From assembly GCA_013003255.1 (NCBI GenBank), contig JABDJZ010000008.1, positions 1-5,019 of the forward strand: a DNA stretch of 5,019 nt. The letters are read 5' to 3'. Of the stretch, positions 1-5,019 are shown one piece after another (within the stretch, counting starts at the first letter, position 1; each line of letters starts with the position of its first letter). Under the pieces are notes generated by a model that made no database searches, was not told the origin of the DNA, and saw nothing but the letters and a program-made list of their open reading frames with translations. A program made the position numbers and the translations under genes. Origin of the DNA: Rhodothermales bacterium (lineage in GTDB: Bacteria > Bacteroidota > Rhodothermia > Rhodothermales > UBA10348).

Positions 1-375
1 GCCCAGTGGAGCAACGCCCCCGTCGTCGTCGGGGCGAAGGAGATCGATCTCCCGCCTGCGGAGGTGGCGTTTCTCGAGCAGGTATGCGAAATCGTCGAGG
101 ACCAGATGGCTGACCCGGACTTCGGCGTCGACCAACTCGCGGAATCACTCGCGATGGGTCGGAGGCAACTGCTCCGAAAGCTCCGGGCGCTCGTTGACGA
201 GACGCCCGGCGATCTCATTCGGCGGATCCGCCTCGAGCGAGCGGCTCAGCTGCTGGAGGCGGGTGGTACCAGCGTCAAGGAAGTTGCTGACCTCACGGGG
301 TTTGCTTCGGGGCCGTACTTCTCGCGGGCGTTCAAGCAGCGGTACGGGGTGGCGCCGAGCAGGTATGAGGGGTGA
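1..375 (+). CDS. AraC-family C-terminal DNA-binding domain (5'-truncated; probably a response-regulator or hybrid-kinase output domain)
   Basis: The frame is open from base 1 to the TGA at 373-375, giving 124 visible residues, so the gene starts outside the window and the GTG at 64 is not the real start. The visible part is a complete AraC-type double helix-turn-helix. The first HTH lies at about residues 40-64 (DFGVDQLAESLAMGRRQLLRKL). It is followed by the linking helix TPGDLIRRIRLERAAQLL at 68-85. The second HTH is at about 91-122 and carries the family signature GF-x-S-x-x-YFSRAFK-x-x-YG-x-x-PSRY. The stretch before it (VAFLEQVCEIVEDQMADPDFGV) resembles the linker preceding AraC domains fused to response-regulator receivers or hybrid sensor kinases in Bacteroidota-like bacteria. 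The missing N-terminus is therefore probably a receiver or sensor module, which is inference. The protein should be a cytoplasmic transcription factor. Its target and signal cannot be read from this fragment. Confidence 0.9.
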   Translation, partial: AQWSNAPVVVGAKEIDLPPAEVAFLEQVCEIVEDQMADPDFGVDQLAESLAMGRRQLLRKLRALVDETPGDLIRRIRLERAAQLLEAGGTSVKEVADLTGFASGPYFSRAFKQRYGVAPSRYEG

Positions 376-386
376 GGGGGGTAGTA

Positions 387-403
387 GCGGGCCGCCGGCC
401 TGC
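387..403 (+). terminator. GC-rich hairpin just after the AraC-domain stop codon
   Basis: A 7-bp stem (387-393 with 397-403, one G-T wobble) closes a 3-base loop and begins 11 bases after the TGA at 373-375. The position fits a transcription terminator for the regulator gene. No T-run follows, so it is not a classic intrinsic terminator, and GC-rich DNA forms such stems by chance. The rest of 376-533 shows no coding signal I can support. Confidence 0.25.
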
Positions 404-533
404 GGTCTGGCGTTCGGCCATCGGGCTCGCCGTCCCCTTCATGAGGCTCCTGGGACTGAGTTACAGCGCCGCACCCCGGCAACGAGTGGAAAATGCCGCC
501 CGTATCCCACTCCGCGAGGGCTGCGCCGGTGAC

Positions 534-554
534 TTTCAGGCTACTTGTCGCATG
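534..554 (+). repeat. Left terminal inverted repeat of the IS3 element
   Basis: Read on the + strand it contains TCAGGCTACTTGTCGCATG after two T residues. It matches the reverse complement of 2166-2186 at 19 of 21 positions. The mismatches are the second base (T here, G at the other end) and the base after TCAGG (C here, A at the other end). The repeat is the transposase recognition end. It lies just downstream of orfB. Confidence 0.85.
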
Positions 555-570
555 AATTGTCATGCGGCAG
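545..570 (-). other. Palindrome spanning the orfB stop and the inner edge of the left IS end
   Basis: The core is CGCATGA (549-555), a 4-base loop, then TCATGCG (560-566), a perfect 7-bp stem. It can be lengthened to 545-570 by TA and GC pairs plus two G-T wobbles. It overlaps the orfB TGA (560-562) and the inner half of the left terminal repeat. It could work as a hairpin ending the transposase message or as a second transposase-binding site in inverted orientation. No T-run is seen on the transcript side. Its function is inferred only. Confidence 0.4.
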
Positions 571-1615
571 CCGCTGGCGCTTGGTCTTCACGCTCTGGAT
601 TGAGGTGGACCGCGCCGATCGGCTCCCAGTTTCTGACCTGCCCTGACCAGCGGCCCGGGTGTTCGGCCCGTTTTGCTTCGTAGAGGGCTTTCCTCTTTGC
701 CAGGATCTCGTGGTCCAGGCCTTGATGGCGCTCCTCCGGCGTCACGAACCGGATGCCGCTGTGCCTGTGCTCGTGGTTGTACCACCGCACGAACGCGGCC
801 ACCCACTGCCGCGCCAACGTGAGGTCAGCAAAGCCCTTCTTCGGATAGGTCGGCACGTACTTGCACGTCCGGAAGAGGGACTCCACAAAGGCGTTGTCGT
901 CGCTGACGCGCGGCCGGCTGTAAGAGGGCACGATGCCCAGACGCCTCAGGGTCACCTGCACCGAGGCTGCCTTGAGCGGGCTGCCATTGTCCCCATGCAG
1001 CACCAGCGGCCGGTCGACACACCGTTCGGACAGCCGGGTGCGCTCGATCAAGGCACTGGCGTGCTGGGCCAACTCCCGCTCATGCACTTCCCACCCGACA
1101 ACCTTGCGGCTGTAGAGGTCCATGATCAGGTACAGGTAGAAGAAGCGCCCGCGCACCGGTCCCGGTAGCCAGGTGATGTCCCAGCAAAAGACCTCTCTGG
1201 GGCCTGTCGCCGTGTGCGTGACGAGCGGCTTCGGGGTCCGTGGGGCCTTGGAACGACCCCGGTGGTTCTGTTGGCCTTCGGCCTTTAGTACACGGTAGAA
1301 GGTGGACTCCGAGGCCACGTAGGTCCCTTCGTCCGCCAGTTTGGGCACAATCTGGCCAGGAGGTAGCGAAGCATACTCCGGGTCATTGCACACGGCGATG
1401 ACCTGCTTACGCTCGGTGGCCGACAGGGCGTGGGATGGTACCGGGCGGGAGCTCGTGAGACGGCCGTCCTCAGCGGGCGCCTCCTTGCGGGTCCACCGCT
1501 GATACGTACGGGCCGTCAGTCCCAACTCGCGGCATGCCGGAGCCAGACGAGCCCCTGCCTGCCGGGCCTCCGCGATCAGCTCAAGTGCGAAGCGGCGATC
1601 CTGGGTGCTGATCAT
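560..1615 (-). CDS. IS3-family transposase OrfB (DDE catalytic subunit)
   Basis: This 351-residue protein supplies the catalytic domain that cleaves and joins the element ends. The N-terminal part (about 1-120) has helix-turn-helix character, with TARTYQRW near 35-41 and the conserved stretch YASLPPGQIVPKLAD near 81-95. The rve/integrase core follows from about 140. The triad is D146 (in CWDITW), D209 (in LHGDNGSP) and E245 (in NAFVESLF), with exactly 35 residues between D209 and E245, the IS3-family DD35E spacing. The C-terminus has the usual WYNHEHRHSGIRFVTPEERH block near 278-297. The ATG start overlaps the orfA stop as ATGA in the -1 frame. Translation may therefore come from coupling, from a -1 frameshift out of orfA, or both. 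A weak purine-rich GAGG sits 4 bases before the ATG. No internal stop or missing catalytic residue is seen. The product resembles OrfB proteins of the long-OrfA IS3 lineage known in Proteobacteria, so horizontal acquisition is plausible. Confidence 0.97.
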   Translation of the reverse strand: MISTQDRRFALELIAEARQAGARLAPACRELGLTARTYQRWTRKEAPAEDGRLTSSRPVPSHALSATERKQVIAVCNDPEYASLPPGQIVPKLADEGTYVASESTFYRVLKAEGQQNHRGRSKAPRTPKPLVTHTATGPREVFCWDITWLPGPVRGRFFYLYLIMDLYSRKVVGWEVHERELAQHASALIERTRLSERCVDRPLVLHGDNGSPLKAASVQVTLRRLGIVPSYSRPRVSDDNAFVESLFRTCKYVPTYPKKGFADLTLARQWVAAFVRWYNHEHRHSGIRFVTPEERHQGLDHEILAKRKALYEAKRAEHPGRWSGQVRNWEPIGAVHLNPEREDQAPAAAA

Positions 1616-1651
1616 TCGTCCTCGTCCCCCCAGATCGCCGCGGCTTTTTTT
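1592..1651 (-). promoter_or_regulatory. Predicted -1 programmed ribosomal frameshift signal (A7 slippery run plus bulged stem)
   Basis: On the - strand, orfA reads AGA AAA AAA GCC, which places the heptamer A-AAA-AAA (1651 to 1645) in the exact register for -1 slippage. Three bases later a stem begins. GCGGCGATC (1641-1633) pairs perfectly with GATCGCCGC (1600-1592). After one bulged G (1601), TGGG (1632-1629) pairs with CCCA (1605-1602), making 13 pairs around a 23-base loop. That loop holds the orfA stop and the orfB start. After slippage the new frame reads SRGDLGGRGR straight into the orfB methionine with no stop, giving a predicted OrfAB of about 521 residues. Slippery A-runs with downstream structure are established regulators of IS3-family transposase. 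That this copy works is inference. Confidence 0.78.
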
Positions 1652-2124
1652 CTCAGCACTAACAGCGCGGCCGCTTCAGCGAGCGCCTTCTCCTTGCGCG
1701 CAAGCTCCCGTTCCAGATTGCGGATGCGGCGTGCGGCCTCCTTGTTCGCATCAGCCCGCTGACGGACCTGGTCATCGGCCCAGTCGGTGGCGTGCTCGCA
1801 GGCCTTCCGCCACAGGGCCAGCTCTTCCGGGTACACCCCCCGCGAGCGGCAGTACGCCGACCGCTCGGCCTCATTCATGGCGGCGGTCTCAACTACGGCC
1901 GCAAACTTGTCCCGTGCCGTCCAGTCTGCCGCCGCTTCGCTCTCTGGTGGCGCCTCTTCTTCTTGGAACGGACGGGCCTGCTTCTTGGCCGCGTTGATCC
2001 AGTTGTAGATCGCGGACATCGATAGCCCCTCTGCCTTGGCTACGTCTTTCACCGACTCGTTGAACGGGGGAGCCAGCCTCGCCAGCACCGCCTGTCTCTG
2101 TTCCGCTGTGTACTTCTTGCTCAT
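1612..2124 (-). CDS. IS3-family transposase OrfA (HTH DNA-binding subunit)
   Basis: This 170-residue protein recognises the element ends and on its own usually acts as a regulator of transposition. I chose the ATG at 2124-2122 because AGAGGT lies 6 bases upstream and the protein then begins MSKKYTAEQRQAV, the usual OrfA opening. The same frame is open up to 2349, but that extension runs through the terminal repeat and beyond the element, so it is not coding. An HTH lies at about 10-46 (SVKDVAKAEGLSMSAIYNW). A second HTH-like segment at about 72-107 (NEAERSAYCRSRGVYPEELALWRKA) is typical of the longer OrfA proteins of this lineage. A charged coiled coil runs from about 120 to 158 (RRIRNLERELARKEKALAEAA) and would mediate oligomerisation. 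The last ten codons follow the A7 run. The gene ends in TGA overlapping the orfB ATG. About 40 bases separate the right terminal repeat from the start codon, so any promoter must lie within or next to that repeat. Confidence 0.95.
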   Translation of the reverse strand: MSKKYTAEQRQAVLARLAPPFNESVKDVAKAEGLSMSAIYNWINAAKKQARPFQEEEAPPESEAAADWTARDKFAAVVETAAMNEAERSAYCRSRGVYPEELALWRKACEHATDWADDQVRQRADANKEAARRIRNLERELARKEKALAEAAALLVLRKKAAAIWGDEDE

Positions 2125-2130
2125 CTCGAT

Positions 2131-2136
2131 ACCTCT
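2131..2136 (-). promoter_or_regulatory. Ribosome binding site of orfA
   Basis: AGAGGT on the - strand is separated by 6 bases from the ATG at 2124. It decides the orfA start against the longer open frame that continues upstream to 2349. Confidence 0.7.
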
Positions 2137-2165
2137 TGTCGCCCCCGTGGAATTCCAAACTAGAG

Positions 2166-2186
2166 CATGCGACAAGTATCCTGACA
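2166..2186 (-). repeat. Right terminal inverted repeat of the IS3 element
   Basis: Read inward on the - strand it begins TG and continues TCAGGATACTTGTCGCATG. It matches the left end (534-554) at 19 of 21 positions. The terminal CA on the + strand at 2185-2186 fits the conserved IS3-family tip. It lies upstream of orfA. Confidence 0.87.
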
Positions 2187-2284
2187 GTGGGGGTTTCGGT
2201 CCGGCTAAGTGGCATATGCCTTCGTATTTCCGCTTAGGAGCAATCAAAACGGGAGATAAAGTGGAGAATCGGCCGTGTTTTCGA

Positions 2285-2353
2285 CTGTTCGGCGGCCTTC
2301 TCCAGGCGCACCTGCCGAATGATGTCGGTGGGTGTCGTTTCCGCCTCATCGAC
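2285..2353 (-). pseudogene. Remnant of an AraC-type HTH domain
   Basis: Read from 2353 down to 2285, the - strand encodes 23 residues containing TPTDIIRQVRLEKAAE, the inter-HTH helix of AraC-family regulators. The intact regulator at the window start has TPGDLIRRIRLERAAQ at the same point. The 45 bases 2335-2291 (- strand) match 202-246 (+ strand) at 31 positions by my count. An extra AE/T appears just before TP compared with the intact copy. Neither flank continues the domain in any frame I could follow: the first HTH upstream and the YFSRAFK segment downstream are missing. No start or full-length frame exists. I infer a decayed or truncated second regulator, oriented opposite to the intact one. 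The match is short, so a chance resemblance cannot be fully excluded. Confidence 0.6.
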
Positions 2354-2451
2354 AGTGGCTGATCGCGTCAATGGGCGGCCAGCGTGATTGGTTTGGTGCA
2401 ATCCCGATCTGACACGAGCTTAGAGGTCACCCCGAAGTACACCTCTACCTC

Positions 2452-4320
2452 ATGATTGGCCGCACACTCCGCGACGACGCCTTCAACTCGGCGCGTCGGC
2501 GCGTTGTGTTGCTGTGGAAGCCCATGGCGACCTGGACGGTGTTGGTCTGGGTGCTGCTTGTGGCCACCCTTGCGCCCCTCACCTCGGCGCTTCTTGGTCG
2601 ACAGGTGCTGGGTTCGGAGCAGGTGTGGGGCAACGAGGAATTACTTCGGTGGCTGATCTCGCCCGTAGGGCTCTTCTATGCGTTGATGACCGGGAGTATT
2701 GCGTTGACCGCAGCGGTGGTGCGGTTCGCCGGTCTCTTCCGAATTGTGACGGACCATATTGAGGGGCGGACTCCGAGCGCAACCCAGACGCTGAAAGAAC
2801 TCGTCCCCCAGATCCCGGCGCTGTTCCGCGTGACGGTGTTCACGGTGACCGCTGCCGGCGTGCTGCTGGTGCCTTTGGCGCTTGCGCTATTCGGGGTATA
2901 CGGTCTCTTCCTGACCGAGTATGACATCAACTACTACCTGGAGTCCCGACCGCGAGAGATTGCCTACGCGGTGGTTTCTGCCGGTCTCATAGGCCTGGTC
3001 TGGGCCGTGGCGGCGGGCAGGCTGGCGATTCGCTCGGTGCCTGCGCTGCCAGCCTATCTGGACGGCCATCGTCCCCTTACTGTGGCCATTCGCCGAGGCT
3101 GGGAGCGAACCCGCGACAGCGCCGGGCGGATGATACGCGTCTTCTCGCTGAGTCTTGGACTCTGGCTCATCGCCCGGGCCGTGGCGGCCAGCACTTCCTT
3201 CTATCTGGCGCAGACTGCGGTGGAGGCTCTGGCTGCCGCGACGGACTCGCTAACGCTGATCATTCTGGCCACAGGAGCCTATACCGTCGGTACGCTGGCG
3301 CTCGACGCCGTGATCTCCTTTGCGGGGTTCTCGCTCCTGTCCACCGTGCTGGTCAAGTTCTACTACGAGGACACGGACCTCCACGAAAAGGTACCCAAGC
3401 TTCCGGGTCTCGGAGCACTCTCCATGCGTGCCGCCAGAGCCGTGGTTGGCTGGGTGGGGCGGGGGCGCGTCGCCATTCTCGCTGCGCTCATTCTGTTCGT
3501 GGGGCTCCTTGCCACGGGCGCTTTCATTAACCCCGCGCCACCCCCGGGGCCTGTCGAGGTAATCGCACACCGCGCCGGTCCCAGCCTCGCGCCTGAGAAC
3601 AGTCTCCTGGCTCTGGATCGCGCCATAGACGCCGGGGCGGACTGGGTGGAGATCGACGTTCAGCGCACCGTGGACAGTGTCCTCGTGGTCGTGCATGATG
3701 CCGACCTGATGCGCGTGGCCGGGAGTTCCCAGCGCATTCAGGGAGCGCGCTCCGAAAGCATTCTAGGCCAGACACTCGGGACGGAAGCCGGCGTAGCGCC
3801 TGAAGATCTTCAGGTGGCCCTGCTGTCGGACTTCCTGGATCGTGCGCGTGGGCGGGTCCAGGTGATGATCGAATTGAAATACTACGGGCGCGATCCACTT
3901 CTCGCCCGCTTGGTTGTGGACGAGGTTCGGCGGCTGGGTATGGAAGACCAGGTTGCCTTCATGTCGCTGGACGTCGGGGCCGTACGGGAGCTGGCAGACC
4001 TGGCACCGGAAACGCCTCGGGGGTACCTGAGCGCGGCCAGCGTCGGCAGTGTGACCCGACTACCTGTGGACTTTGTGGCGGTGGCCCTACCGCGCCTTAC
4101 GCCCGCCTTGGTTCGGACCGCCCACGCCAGCGGACAGCGCGTGTATGCCTGGACGCTCAATGATCCCGGTACCATGGTGTCGGCCGTTGATCTCGGCGTG
4201 GATGGCATCATCACCGATGACCCCGTCCTGGCCCGGCGGGTGCTCGGCGAACTGGCAGCGTTGTCTCCGGCGGGCCGGGTGATGCTGCGGTTTCGGAATC
4301 TGGTTGACGCGCCAGAGTAG
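2452..4320 (+). CDS. Membrane-anchored glycerophosphodiester phosphodiesterase (GPDPase membrane domain + GDPD catalytic domain)
   Basis: The family hydrolyses glycerophosphodiesters to glycerol 3-phosphate and an alcohol, recycling phospholipid head-group products. Residues 1-360 form a multi-pass membrane domain. I see hydrophobic segments near 25-48, 70-95, 123-152, 170-190, 228-248, 265-300 and 339-358, like the membrane domain attached to some bacterial GDPDs. Residues 367-600 are the catalytic TIM barrel. H373 and R374 of HRAG, PEN at 381-383, E400 and D402 of EIDVQ, H415 of VVHD, E474-L-K476, YAWTLND at 565-571 and GVDGIITDDP at 582-591 are all present, so the enzyme looks active. The domain comes after the last membrane segment. 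Its side of the membrane is not settled by the sequence. ATG 2452 is the only credible start: the in-frame TGA at 2410-2412 bounds it and no other start codon lies between. No Shine-Dalgarno sequence is visible before it. Length (622) fits a two-domain member. It lies 118 bp before the next gene in the same direction. Confidence 0.95.
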   Translation: MIGRTLRDDAFNSARRRVVLLWKPMATWTVLVWVLLVATLAPLTSALLGRQVLGSEQVWGNEELLRWLISPVGLFYALMTGSIALTAAVVRFAGLFRIVTDHIEGRTPSATQTLKELVPQIPALFRVTVFTVTAAGVLLVPLALALFGVYGLFLTEYDINYYLESRPREIAYAVVSAGLIGLVWAVAAGRLAIRSVPALPAYLDGHRPLTVAIRRGWERTRDSAGRMIRVFSLSLGLWLIARAVAASTSFYLAQTAVEALAAATDSLTLIILATGAYTVGTLALDAVISFAGFSLLSTVLVKFYYEDTDLHEKVPKLPGLGALSMRAARAVVGWVGRGRVAILAALILFVGLLATGAFINPAPPPGPVEVIAHRAGPSLAPENSLLALDRAIDAGADWVEIDVQRTVDSVLVVVHDADLMRVAGSSQRIQGARSESILGQTLGTEAGVAPEDLQVALLSDFLDRARGRVQVMIELKYYGRDPLLARLVVDEVRRLGMEDQVAFMSLDVGAVRELADLAPETPRGYLSAASVGSVTRLPVDFVAVALPRLTPALVRTAHASGQRVYAWTLNDPGTMVSAVDLGVDGIITDDPVLARRVLGELAALSPAGRVMLRFRNLVDAPE

Positions 4321-4337
4321 AGCCGGCCGATTAATCC

Positions 4338-4348
4338 CGGAAATTCCG
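4338..4348. repeat. Short perfect inverted repeat after the phosphodiesterase gene
   Basis: CGGAA, one central A, TTCCG, located 18 bases after the TAG. It may be an operator-like palindrome or chance. A second short hairpin, GGCCC (4374-4378) with GGGCC (4385-4389) around a T-rich 6-base loop, lies further on and could be a weak terminator. Neither has a following T-run. Nothing else is evident in 4321-4428. Confidence 0.3.
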
Positions 4349-4428
4349 AGTGCGAAGGAATAATGAAGGCCGTGGCCCTTTTCGGGGCCCTGTCTCGCGT
4401 CTTGTGGAAAGTTCTATTGTTCACCCAC

Positions 4429-4432
4429 GAGG
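4429..4432 (+). promoter_or_regulatory. Ribosome binding site of the exported protein gene
   Basis: GAGG ends 6 bases before the ATG at 4439. It supports that start, which also gives a proper signal peptide. Confidence 0.6.
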
Positions 4433-4438
4433 CTTCCC

Positions 4439-5019
4439 ATGTATTCCCCAATCAATCGCCGGGTGTTTTTCGCCGGCGTTCTGTTCTCCCTCCTCACTCT
4501 CCCTGCCCAGGCCCAGCAACCAGCCTTCAGCATTGATCCGGGAGACTCGTTCTTCCAGGAAGGCGCCAAACTCTGCATGCCGCCCCTGATGGTGCTCGGT
4601 GCGCCTTCGGCCACCCACACGTGGTGGGCACGCAGTACCGGTGGTGATCTGGAGTTGACGTTGCATGCCATATCTGTGGACGTAGACCGCGAGGATGGCA
4701 CCGCGACCATGGCCGTGTCAGGTCCGTCCGGCTCGGGTTCTGTTTCTGTGGCCTATCCGCTCACCGCAGGCGGTGCCGAGGACACCGGCGTCGTCACCAT
4801 CCCCGGCACTAATGCCGGTGACGAGTACCGCATTGACGTAACCATTGCGGCTGGGGACAGTTTGCAGACAGCCAGTCACTATCGCATCACAGCCGTGGGC
4901 GCTGACCTCCTCGGCACCGCCACCGAACTGGCGGAGCAGGCTGAGCACAACGTTTCATCTTGGGTCATCGGTGCGCAGGGCGAGAGCAGCCTGTCTGTCA
5001 CCATGAACGTGACCACCAC
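4439..5019 (+). CDS. Exported protein of unknown function (3'-truncated by the window)
   Basis: I do not recognise the family. From the ATG at 4439 the frame is open to the window end, giving 193 codons plus two bases with no stop. The start is supported by GAGG six bases upstream and by an N-terminal export signal. That signal has N6-R7-R8-V9-F10-F11, a hydrophobic stretch to about L21, then LPAQAQQ with likely cleavage after AQA at residue 25. The RR-x-F-F pattern is Tat-like, but an ordinary Sec signal fits as well. There is no lipobox: the only visible cysteine is C46, so a lipoprotein is unlikely. The mature part is rich in G, S, T, V and D (for example MAVSGPSGSGSVSVAYPLTAGG near 91-112). 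It alternates hydrophobic and polar residues, suggesting beta-sandwich or beta-rich repeats. The expected location is periplasm, cell surface or secreted. It shares direction with the phosphodiesterase gene and may be cotranscribed, but no functional link is shown. Confidence 0.82.
   Translation, partial: MYSPINRRVFFAGVLFSLLTLPAQAQQPAFSIDPGDSFFQEGAKLCMPPLMVLGAPSATHTWWARSTGGDLELTLHAISVDVDREDGTATMAVSGPSGSGSVSVAYPLTAGGAEDTGVVTIPGTNAGDEYRIDVTIAAGDSLQTASHYRITAVGADLLGTATELAEQAEHNVSSWVIGAQGESSLSVTMNVTT

Larger units (their letters stand above)
534..2186 (-). mobile_element. Complete IS3-family insertion sequence (about 1.65 kb)
   Basis: The element is bounded by terminal inverted repeats at 534-554 and 2166-2186. 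Between them, on the - strand, lie orfA and orfB, the standard two-frame layout of the IS3 family. OrfB has an intact DD35E triad, and neither frame is interrupted, so the element may be active. It is longer than typical 1.2-1.5 kb IS3 members, mainly because orfA is long (170 codons). The orfB stop codon lies only a few bases inside the left repeat, leaving almost no non-coding DNA at that end. The five flanking bases are GTGAC on the left and GTGGG on the right, so there is no perfect target duplication for these boundaries. The right end finishes in the family-typical CA, while the left begins TT rather than TG, so the exact left boundary is uncertain by a base or two. Confidence 0.92.

Noticed and set aside
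484..512. GAGTGG / CCACTC inverted repeat with a 17-base loop
   Set aside because: A 6-bp stem with a long loop in GC-rich DNA is not distinguishable from chance, and it has no positional support.
246..563. Open frame of 105 codons on the - strand
   Set aside because: It overlaps the AraC domain antisense, and its R/P/G-rich composition is that of a shadow of GC-rich coding DNA. It has no recognisable motif.
659..1168. Long + strand open frame of 169 codons inside orfB
   Set aside because: It is a complementary-strand shadow of the transposase, which carries the DD35E triad. It shows no motif of its own.
2125..2349. Upstream extension of the orfA reading frame to an ATG at 2349
   Set aside because: It runs through the right terminal repeat and outside the element, and its residues do not resemble OrfA. 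A good Shine-Dalgarno sequence and the family-typical N-terminus mark 2124 as the start. The extension also overlaps the AraC remnant in a different frame.
2036..2362. Open frame of 108 codons on the + strand across the right end of the element
   Set aside because: It is antisense to the start of orfA, crosses the terminal repeat and shows no family signature.
3250..4451. Several long - strand open frames under the phosphodiesterase gene
   Set aside because: They are antisense to a gene with complete catalytic motifs, and their S/R/P-rich products are typical of GC-rich shadows.
1..5019. CRISPR arrays, tRNA or rRNA genes, riboswitches, replication origins
   Set aside because: I saw no regularly spaced repeats, no tRNA-like cloverleaf and no conserved RNA segment on either strand.

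Overview
This is a GC-rich bacterial window. The 5' gene looks like the output domain of an AraC-type two-component or hybrid regulator. That architecture, together with poor or absent Shine-Dalgarno sequences at some genes, would fit a high-GC member of the Bacteroidota/Rhodothermota or a related phylum. This placement is an inference with low confidence, because no ribosomal or other marker gene is present.

Layout. (1) Bases 1-375, + strand: the C-terminal end of an AraC-family DNA-binding protein, cut by the window edge. (2) Bases 376-533: a short spacer with a GC-rich hairpin and no gene. (3) Bases 534-2186: a complete IS3-family insertion sequence on the - strand. It has 21-bp terminal inverted repeats matching at 19 positions, orfA (170 codons) and orfB (351 codons, full DD35E triad). 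The two frames overlap by ATGA and are preceded by an A7 slippery run and a strong predicted stem. (4) Bases 2187-2451: a spacer that carries, on the - strand, a 23-codon remnant of a second AraC-type HTH domain. (5) Bases 2452-4320, + strand: a 622-residue membrane-anchored glycerophosphodiester phosphodiesterase with an N-terminal multi-pass membrane domain and a C-terminal catalytic domain. (6) Bases 4321-4438: a spacer. (7) From 4439 to the window end, + strand: the first 193 codons of an exported protein of unknown function, open at the 3' edge.

How the parts relate. The element sits between the AraC gene and the phosphodiesterase, in a spacer that also holds regulator debris, so this looks like a decayed intergenic region that accepted an insertion without breaking a currently intact gene. 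The phosphodiesterase and the exported protein point the same way and are 118 bp apart. They could be cotranscribed, but nothing in the sequence proves a shared function. I found no convincing evidence of a wholly new system. The points most worth checking are the frameshift/stem module of the element, the AraC remnant, the unequal element ends, and the uncharacterised exported protein.
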